From positions 1-10,823 of the forward strand of contig JANQQY010000226.1 in assembly GCA_028284845.1 (NCBI GenBank): a stretch of DNA of 10,823 nucleotides, in the 5' to 3' direction. The first letter of the stretch is position 1, and every line of letters begins with the position of its first letter. Below the pieces are notes generated by a model. That model was not told the DNA's origin and did not search any database. It saw only the letters and a program-made list of their open reading frames with translations. The DNA is from Spirochaetales bacterium. Lineage in GTDB: Bacteria; Spirochaetota; Spirochaetia; DSM-27196; SLST01. Made by a program: the position numbers and the translations under genes. This document shows positions 6,095-10,823 of this stretch, one piece after another.

Positions 6095-7084
6095 ATGAGT
6101 AGCGCGAACGAGGGATTTGTCCTCCAGACGGCGCCACATGCGCACGGACCGATGAGCGTGCCACGCATCATGCACGCTGTGAACCTCTCCCTCATCCCCG
6201 TCGTTGTGATGTCCGCTCTGTTCTTTGGAGCGCGTGTTCTCATGCTCTACGCCGTTGGGATAGCCGCGTGCCTGGGAACGGAAGTGATCATCAAGTCGAT
6301 CCGTGGTCAGAGCTGGCGAAGCATCCTGGATGGAAGCGCGCTGGTGACGGCATTGCTCTTCGTGATGGTGTTGCCGCCGAGCATCTCGCCGCTGCTGGTC
6401 GCCATTGGCGGAGTCGTTTCCATTGCGATTGGGAAAGAGGTCTTTGGCGGGATTGGGCAGAACGTCTTTAACCCGGCACTCGTGGGTCGCGCATTCCTCT
6501 CTGCCGCCTACCCGGTCGCGATGACGAGTTGGACCCCGGCGCGAGAGGTGTTCTCCTTTGTTCCCACAGGTAGGACCCTCGCGACGGTGGACTCGGTAAC
6601 AGGAGCGACCCCGCTTGCCGCCTCTCGGTTCGAAGGCATCGCCGAATACTATCTGCGACTCTTTGTGGGTCAGACAGCCGGGTCGATCGGGTCGACGAGC
6701 GCATTGGTCATCATGATCGGCGGCATTGCCCTGATCGCGATGAAGATCGTCCGCTGGCAGATGGTCGTCTCCTTCCTGGGAACCATCGCGGCTCTGACGG
6801 GCATCTTCTGGCTCATCGATCCAACAACCTACGCCGATCCCCTCTACCACCTCCTCTCCGGCGGCGTGATGTTCGCGGCGTTTTACATGATCTCAGATAT
6901 GGTCACTACGCCGTTCACGACGAAGGGTACCGTGATCTTTGGCGTTGGAGCCGGGCTGCTCACCGTCATCATCAGGCTGTTCGGCGGATTCCCGGAGGGC
7001 GTCATGTTCGCGATCCTGCTGATGAATGCTGTCACACCAATCATCAATCGGATGAACAACCGCGTGTATGGAGCGTCGGCATGA
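6095..7084 (+). CDS. rnfD: Rnf electron transport complex subunit D
   Basis: A 329-residue integral membrane subunit of the NqrB/RnfD family, with many hydrophobic segments (for example about 28-48, 51-66, 83-115, 203-220, 225-241, 253-268, 278-295 and 302-317). The covalent-flavin motif DSVTGATPL (166-174) is intact, with Thr172 the expected FMN-phosphoester acceptor and Asp166 present. GKEVFGGIGQNVFNPALVGRAF (113-134) is a family landmark. RnfD is thought to take part in coupling electron flow to cation movement. The ATG directly follows the rnfC stop, with GAAGGGA upstream inside rnfC, suggesting translational coupling. The flavin must be attached by an ApbE-type flavin transferase, which is not encoded in this window. 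Confidence 0.96.
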   Translation: MSSANEGFVLQTAPHAHGPMSVPRIMHAVNLSLIPVVVMSALFFGARVLMLYAVGIAACLGTEVIIKSIRGQSWRSILDGSALVTALLFVMVLPPSISPLLVAIGGVVSIAIGKEVFGGIGQNVFNPALVGRAFLSAAYPVAMTSWTPAREVFSFVPTGRTLATVDSVTGATPLAASRFEGIAEYYLRLFVGQTAGSIGSTSALVIMIGGIALIAMKIVRWQMVVSFLGTIAALTGIFWLIDPTTYADPLYHLLSGGVMFAAFYMISDMVTTPFTTKGTVIFGVGAGLLTVIIRLFGGFPEGVMFAILLMNAVTPIINRMNNRVYGASA

Positions 7085-7647
7085 GAAAGCTGCTTATCAC
7101 TCTCACGCTCGTGATGATTCTATCCGGCCTGGTGCTCGCCGCCACCTTCCAGGGACTCACCGACCGGATCGAAGAGAACCGTGTCGCTGCCCTCAATGCA
7201 TCACTCGCCGCGGTGTTTGGAGGCGATGCGGATGCAACATTCGCCGAGCTTCCCGGATCTGACGAAACGACCATCTACGAGGGCACCGCGGCAAACGGGA
7301 CGGCGCTTGGCTATGCCGTTCGTCTTCCCGCCCAGGGGTACGGGGGCCAGATTACGCTTCTGGTTGGTCTCGGCCCAGACCTCCGATCGATTCGAGGGAT
7401 CGAAGTGGTCGAGCACATTGAGACGCCCGGCCTTGGGGGGCGGATCACGGAGACCGAGTTCCGAGAGCAGTTCGTCGGCCTGGACACCCAGATCGACTTG
7501 TCATACGTGAAGAACATCGAGCCGAATGCCGATGTGAACGAGGTTCAGGCAATCAGCGGAGCAACGATCACAAGCAGCGCGATTGTGACCGGCATCAACG
7601 AGGGACTTGCGCAGGCAATTCCGGCGATCGAAGGACGGGCAGAGTAA
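7081..7647 (+). CDS. rnfG: Rnf electron transport complex subunit G (FMN-binding)
   Basis: A 188-residue protein with one N-terminal membrane anchor (about 4-22) and an extracytoplasmic FMN-binding domain. Landmarks are GYGGQITLLVGL (86-97), the HIETPGLGG stretch (112-120) and the flavinylation motif ISGATITS (158-165), in which Thr162 is the expected FMN-linked residue. The residue three before the motif serine is Gln156, where the commonly described consensus D-x-x-(S/T)-G-A-(T/S) has aspartate. The start ATG overlaps the rnfD stop as ATGA, so the two are translationally coupled. RnfG relays electrons between other flavin and Fe-S centres on the outer face of the membrane. Confidence 0.95.
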   Translation: MRKLLITLTLVMILSGLVLAATFQGLTDRIEENRVAALNASLAAVFGGDADATFAELPGSDETTIYEGTAANGTALGYAVRLPAQGYGGQITLLVGLGPDLRSIRGIEVVEHIETPGLGGRITETEFREQFVGLDTQIDLSYVKNIEPNADVNEVQAISGATITSSAIVTGINEGLAQAIPAIEGRAE

Positions 7648-8294
7648 TGGCAGTGACAATGGAAGCAGCGCCCGCCAAGAGCCGGTCGATCACCGCAGAG
7701 TTCATGAAGGGACTTGTCAGAGAGAATCCGGTCTTTGTTCAGGTGTTAGGGATGTGCCCAACCCTCGCAGTCACGACGAGCGTTGCAAACGGAATCGGAA
7801 TGGGTCTTGCGACAACCTTCGTTCTCGTCTTCAGCGCGCTGATCGCGAGCGTCATCAAGCGGATCGTGCCCAACGAGGTTCGTATCCCCATCTACGCGGT
7901 GATCATCGCGACCTTTGTAACGATCGCCGACCTGGTGCTCAAAGCCTACTTCCCGCCGCTCTCCGCGTCGCTCGGTCCATACGTTCCGCTCATTGTCGTG
8001 AACTGCATCATCATGGGACGTGTCGAGGCGTTTGCAACCCGGAACGCGCCGGGAATCTCCGTTGTGGATGCTCTTGGGATGGGGGCCGGTTTCACCGTAA
8101 GCCTCATGGTCCTGGGCGCCGTGCGAGAGATCCTTGGAAACGGATCGATTCTTGGATTCGCGCTCTTTGGAGACGGTTTCACGCCAATGCTCGTGATGAT
8201 TCTGCCGCCGGGAGCCTTTCTCACTCTCGGGATCCTGATGGCAATCTTCAACGCCCTCAAGGCGAACCGCGAACCCGTTCTGATAAGGACCTAA
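7647..8294 (+). CDS. rnfE: Rnf electron transport complex subunit E
   Basis: A 215-residue integral membrane subunit, paralogous to RnfA and NqrD/NqrE. Family landmarks are ENPVFVQVLGMCPTLAVT (26-43), PLIVVNCIIMGRVEAFA (114-130) and GFTVSLMVLGAVREILGNGS. Cys37 and Cys120 fall at the positions that in Rnf/Nqr structures supply half of the ligands of the intramembrane Fe-S centre shared with RnfA. About six hydrophobic segments are visible. Its start overlaps the rnfG stop by one base (TAATG), consistent with coupled translation. Confidence 0.96.
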   Translation: MAVTMEAAPAKSRSITAEFMKGLVRENPVFVQVLGMCPTLAVTTSVANGIGMGLATTFVLVFSALIASVIKRIVPNEVRIPIYAVIIATFVTIADLVLKAYFPPLSASLGPYVPLIVVNCIIMGRVEAFATRNAPGISVVDALGMGAGFTVSLMVLGAVREILGNGSILGFALFGDGFTPMLVMILPPGAFLTLGILMAIFNALKANREPVLIRT

Positions 8295-8295
8295 G

Positions 8296-8874
8296 ATGAC
8301 CTACCTGCTCACCCTGATCTCGGCGATCGTCGTGAACAACTTCGTCCTCACCTACTTCGTTGGAATCTGTCCCTTTATTGGCGTCTCCAAAAAGATCGAC
8401 TCCGCACTCTCGATGGGGCTTGCCGTGACGTTTGTCATGACGATCACGGCAATGGTCACGTGGATCATCAACCACTACGTGCTGATCGCCTTCGGGCTCC
8501 CCTTCCTTGAGTACGTGAGTTATATCGTCGTTATCGCATCTCTCGTGCAGTTCGTTGAGATGTTCATCAAGAAGACCTCCCCGTCGCTCTACAAGACCCT
8601 CGGCATCTTTCTGCCGTTGATCACCACCAACTGCGCCATCCTTTTTGTCGCGTTGATACAGGCCATGCGAAATCTCGATTTCCTCACGAGTGTCGTTCAA
8701 GGATTTGGTGCCGGAGTGGGATTTACCCTCGCGATCGTCATCATGGCGGGTATCAGAGAACAGCTCGAGCTTTCGGACATACCAAAACCATTTCAGGGTG
8801 CGGCAATCACGTTGATCGTGGCGGGCATCCTCGCGCTGGCGTTTATGGGCTTCAGCGGCCTGACGTCGGCATAG
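8296..8874 (+). CDS. rnfA: Rnf electron transport complex subunit A
   Basis: A 192-residue integral membrane subunit, inverted-topology partner of RnfE. It begins with the conserved LISAIVVNNFVLTYFVGICPFIGV (7-30) and has PLITTNCAILFVAL (107-120) and a later glycine-rich GFGAGVGFTLAIVIMAGIRE stretch. Cys25 and Cys113 are the expected ligands that, with the RnfE pair, would hold the membrane Fe-S centre. It starts one base after the rnfE stop, with AAGGA (8285-8289) six bases ahead of the ATG. The C-terminus (FQGAAITLIVAGILALAFMGFSGL) is the usual family ending. Confidence 0.96.
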   Translation: MTYLLTLISAIVVNNFVLTYFVGICPFIGVSKKIDSALSMGLAVTFVMTITAMVTWIINHYVLIAFGLPFLEYVSYIVVIASLVQFVEMFIKKTSPSLYKTLGIFLPLITTNCAILFVALIQAMRNLDFLTSVVQGFGAGVGFTLAIVIMAGIREQLELSDIPKPFQGAAITLIVAGILALAFMGFSGLTSA

Positions 8875-8877
8875 GTC

Positions 8878-8883
8878 AGGAGG
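8878..8883 (+). promoter_or_regulatory. Ribosome binding site of rnfB
   Basis: AGGAGG lies five bases before the ATG at 8889 but only two bases before an in-frame GTG at 8886. It therefore favours the ATG, which also gives a canonical RnfB N-terminus (MILIAAALMGGIGLFF). Confidence 0.65.
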
Positions 8884-8888
8884 ACGTG

Positions 8889-9794
8889 ATGATTCTGATT
8901 GCGGCAGCACTCATGGGCGGGATCGGCCTCTTTTTTGCTCTCTTTCTCGCGATCGCGAACAAGCGGTTCTTTGTTGAGACGGATCCCAAACTCGAGAAAG
9001 TGGAGTCGGTCCTGCCCGGCGTGAACTGCGGCGGGTGCGGATATGCGAGCTGCGCACTCTACGCAGAAGCGATCGTCGAGAGCGATGAGGAACTCAATCT
9101 TTGCGTCGTTGGTGGAGCGGACATCACGACCGATGTCGCACACGTTATGGGCGTTGAGATCTCGGGTGAGCAGCAGGAGAAGCTCGTCGCCGTCGTGTTC
9201 TGCCAGGGCGACAACGAGGCGAGCAAGTTCCCTGGGGTGCACAAAGGACTCATGGACTGCGCCGCCGCGATCTACTCGCAGGATGTGAGCAAGCGATGCA
9301 AGTACGGATGTGTGGGAATGGGAAGCTGCGTGAAGAGTTGCCCGTTCGACGCCATCCACATGAGCGACGGCGGAATCCCATTCGTTGATGCCGACCGATG
9401 TACCGCCTGCGGAAATTGTGTCCGCGCCTGCCCGCGAGATCTGATCGAACTGCATCCGATCTCGCATGACGCATTGGTGTTCTGCAAGAGCCAGGATGCG
9501 GGTCCGGTCGCCCGGAAGGTCTGTAGCAAGGCGTGTATCGCGTGCCAGATCTGCGTAAAGGCCGCGGCAAAGGATGAGAACGCAGAGGCGGTCACAATGC
9601 AGGGAAACCTGGCGGTGGTCGCCGCGGAGCCGTACGCTGCAAAGGCGGAGTATGGGACGAAGTGCCCTACGAGTGCATATACGGTGAACGCAAATGCAAT
9701 CAACCGGCCGGAACGGCCTGAATCGGGGGATGAGAATGCCGCCGCAGAGGCTGTGGCAGCTACGGAGACGACCGAGGGATCCGCAGATGGGTAG
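8889..9794 (+). CDS. rnfB: Rnf electron transport complex subunit B, with reduced C-terminal Fe-S motifs
   Basis: A 301-residue ferredoxin-interacting subunit. A single N-terminal membrane helix (about 2-23) is followed by the Fe-S domain with NCGGCGYASC (Cys47, 50, 55, plus Cys72). The first ferredoxin-like motif has Cys137, 141, 147, 151 and the second Cys171, 174, 177, 181. A third motif begins normally (Cys216, 219, 222), but the fourth position is alanine (KAAA, 224-227). Where long RnfB proteins often carry another C-x2-C-x2-C-x3-CP motif, this one reads YAAKAEYGTKCP with only Cys259. Residues 272-301 are an acidic, alanine-rich tail that looks disordered. RnfB receives or donates electrons from soluble ferredoxin. 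It follows rnfA by 14 bases with AGGAGG and overlaps the next gene by 8 bases. Confidence 0.95.
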   Translation: MILIAAALMGGIGLFFALFLAIANKRFFVETDPKLEKVESVLPGVNCGGCGYASCALYAEAIVESDEELNLCVVGGADITTDVAHVMGVEISGEQQEKLVAVVFCQGDNEASKFPGVHKGLMDCAAAIYSQDVSKRCKYGCVGMGSCVKSCPFDAIHMSDGGIPFVDADRCTACGNCVRACPRDLIELHPISHDALVFCKSQDAGPVARKVCSKACIACQICVKAAAKDENAEAVTMQGNLAVVAAEPYAAKAEYGTKCPTSAYTVNANAINRPERPESGDENAAAEAVAATETTEGSADG

Positions 9795-10290
9795 CGATCT
9801 GTCGGTTTCGGCGGAGGCCCCGAGCGTGGCCGAGACCCAGGTTGAGTTTGGCATTGTCCGCGAGATTGACGGGGAACCCACGCTCGGACGCAGCCGCGTC
9901 GGCGTTGAGATCACCGCACCGGGTGAGTGCGACCGTTGCCTCATCAAAGAGAACTGCTATGCTTCCGGCTCGCTGGTCTGGGCGACATCCACGTCACCGC
10001 TCGCTCCTGGAGCCGCGGTGCGTCTTGAGATGAGGGCGGGTACCGTACTCAAGGCGACCGGGTGGATCTACGGGATCCCACTCGTCGCACTCGCTACCGG
10101 CCTTCTCGCTGGGTTCTACCGCTTCTTTGACGGCATGGCGGAGCAGCCGCAGGTTCTCCTCAGTGCCGCACTCGGTCTATCGCTCATGGGTGTCGCCGGT
10201 GCCCTGATGTCACGCTTTAACGAATGGATCGGCTCCCGCATCTCGATTCAGGCTTTCCCAATCCAGCCGAGTACGGTCGTGGTCCCGTGA
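9787..10290 (+). CDS. rseC: RseC-family (SoxR-reducing system) membrane protein
   Basis: A 167-residue protein with the RseC pattern: a short cytoplasmic N-terminal region with GIVREIDG (22-29), a cysteine cluster CDRCLIKENC (Cys48, 51, 57), then two membrane helices (about 93-111 and 123-141) and a short basic tail. In E. coli, RseC works with the Rsx (Rnf) complex to keep SoxR reduced. Its place here directly after rnfB suggests it serves this Rnf complex. I chose the ATG at 9787, which overlaps the rnfB end by 8 bases and has GAGGGA (9774-9779) seven bases upstream. An in-frame ATG at 9694 would add 31 residues deep inside rnfB. No SoxR gene is visible, so the E. coli role need not apply. 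Confidence 0.85.
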   Translation: MGSDLSVSAEAPSVAETQVEFGIVREIDGEPTLGRSRVGVEITAPGECDRCLIKENCYASGSLVWATSTSPLAPGAAVRLEMRAGTVLKATGWIYGIPLVALATGLLAGFYRFFDGMAEQPQVLLSAALGLSLMGVAGALMSRFNEWIGSRISIQAFPIQPSTVVVP

Positions 10291-10820
10291 GTCGCGTGAT
10301 CCGCCGGCTGCGAAGTGAGGACTGCGCGGTAATCTCGTCGTCCTTTGGGGCGATTGGCTGGAACAAGCCGACTTCTCAGTACGAAGCATATCTCCGTGAG
10401 CAGGACGCCGGCGCGCGCGTTGTCTTTGTTGCCGAGTGCGACGGAGTGTTTGCCGGGTACGGCTGTGTGCTCTGGGAGTCCACCTACCAACCGTTTCGCG
10501 ACGCTGGAATCCCGGAGATCGTAGATCTCAACGTACTCACGCAGTTTCGGAGGATTCGGATTGCCAGTTCAATCATGGACGCGGCCGAGGCGGAGATCGT
10601 TCAACGCGCGTTGAAGGAACGGGCACCAGGAACGGTCATTGCGGGAATCGCCGTCGGTCTCTACCCGGACTACGGCCCGGCTCAGCGAATGTACGTCCGC
10701 CGGGGGTATGTGCCGGACGGTCGTGGTGTCTCGTACGACGGAAGGGTGCTCGCGCCGCTGGAGGCGACCGTCAACGACGACGCGTTGAATCTCCACCTGA
10801 CGCGAACACTCCTCGCCTAG
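10287..10820 (+). CDS. GNAT-family N-acetyltransferase
   Basis: A 177-residue single-domain GNAT protein. VVFVAECDGVFAGYGCVLW (45-63) is the central strand pair, and EIVDLNVLTQFRRIRIASSIMDAAE (77-101) covers motif A. The C-terminal signature DYGPAQRMYVRRGYVPDGRG (128-147) is typical of a bacterial GNAT subgroup. The acetyl-CoA pyrophosphate loop normally reads (Q/R)-x-x-G-x-(G/A); here it reads RRIRIA (88-93), with arginine at the first glycine position. The GTG start overlaps the stop of the RseC-like gene as GTGA, so it is probably the last visible gene of the rnf operon; an alternative GTG lies at 10296. The substrate (amine, peptide or protein N-terminus) cannot be inferred. The Shine-Dalgarno sequence is weak, consistent with coupling to the upstream gene. 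Confidence 0.85.
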   Translation: MSRVIRRLRSEDCAVISSSFGAIGWNKPTSQYEAYLREQDAGARVVFVAECDGVFAGYGCVLWESTYQPFRDAGIPEIVDLNVLTQFRRIRIASSIMDAAEAEIVQRALKERAPGTVIAGIAVGLYPDYGPAQRMYVRRGYVPDGRGVSYDGRVLAPLEATVNDDALNLHLTRTLLA

Positions 10821-10823
10821 TCG

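Noticed and set aside
6047..6850. 267-codon open frame on the minus strand opposite rnfD
   Set aside because: The translation is rich in Arg, His and Gly with no hydrophobic or domain pattern. It mirrors the codon bias of rnfD.
9694..9786. Longer N-terminus for the RseC-like protein from ATG at 9694
   Set aside because: It would lie wholly inside rnfB. The ATG at 9787 has a well-spaced GAGGGA and gives a normal RseC length.
8793..9947. 384-codon open frame on the minus strand opposite rnfB
   Set aside because: It lies antisense to a clearly conserved gene with Fe-S motifs. Its translation shows no domain pattern, and long antisense frames are common in G+C-rich coding DNA.

Overview
The window looks like a bacterial chromosome segment of fairly high G+C, with tightly packed genes, AGGAGG-type ribosome binding sites and several GTG/TTG starts. 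The order rnfC-D-G-E-A-B is the layout common in anaerobes such as spirochaetes, clostridia and Bacteroidetes, unlike the rsxABCDGE order of E. coli. A small single-RRM RNA-binding protein, a stand-alone parvulin and an Rnf operon would fit a spirochaete, but this is an inference from gene content and I hold it loosely. No mobile elements, CRISPR arrays, tRNAs or rRNAs were seen.

Left part (1-1438): a small two-helix membrane protein with a bacterial PH-like domain lies on the minus strand, with a possible partial minus-strand gene running off the left edge. A divergent ABC-transporter ATPase with a degenerate signature motif starts only 28 bp away, from a TTG codon.

Middle part (1439-4672): three plus-strand genes each follow a short gap holding a TTGAC(A/G) element. 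They are an RRM RNA-binding protein, a secreted parvulin-type (SurA/PrsA-like) prolyl isomerase, and a PAS-GGDEF-EAL protein. In the last, the GGDEF half has lost its signature while the EAL half keeps all expected catalytic residues, so it is probably a c-di-GMP phosphodiesterase.

Right part (4673-10823): an eight-gene cluster of rnfC, rnfD, rnfG, rnfE, rnfA, rnfB, an RseC-family gene and a GNAT acetyltransferase. Junctions are overlaps or gaps of at most 14 nt, so it is almost certainly one operon. The Rnf complex couples electron transfer between ferredoxin and NAD+ to Na+ or H+ movement across the membrane. RnfC carries two 4Fe-4S motifs, RnfD and RnfG each have a covalent-FMN threonine motif, RnfE and RnfA each have the membrane cysteine pair, and RnfB has the Fe-S entry domain plus ferredoxin-like motifs. 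The RnfB C-terminal half has lost several cluster cysteines.

The 90-bp region upstream of rnfC is the most interesting non-coding stretch. It has a sigma70-like promoter overlapping the upstream stop codon, a perfect 7-bp AT-only inverted repeat, and an 18-bp dyad resembling a Rex (NADH/NAD+ sensor) or Crp-type operator just before the start codon. Control of an NADH-linked redox pump by Rex would make physiological sense. I found no wholly new system. The window is mostly recognisable families with notable local deviations. No stretch over 300 bases lacks a gene.
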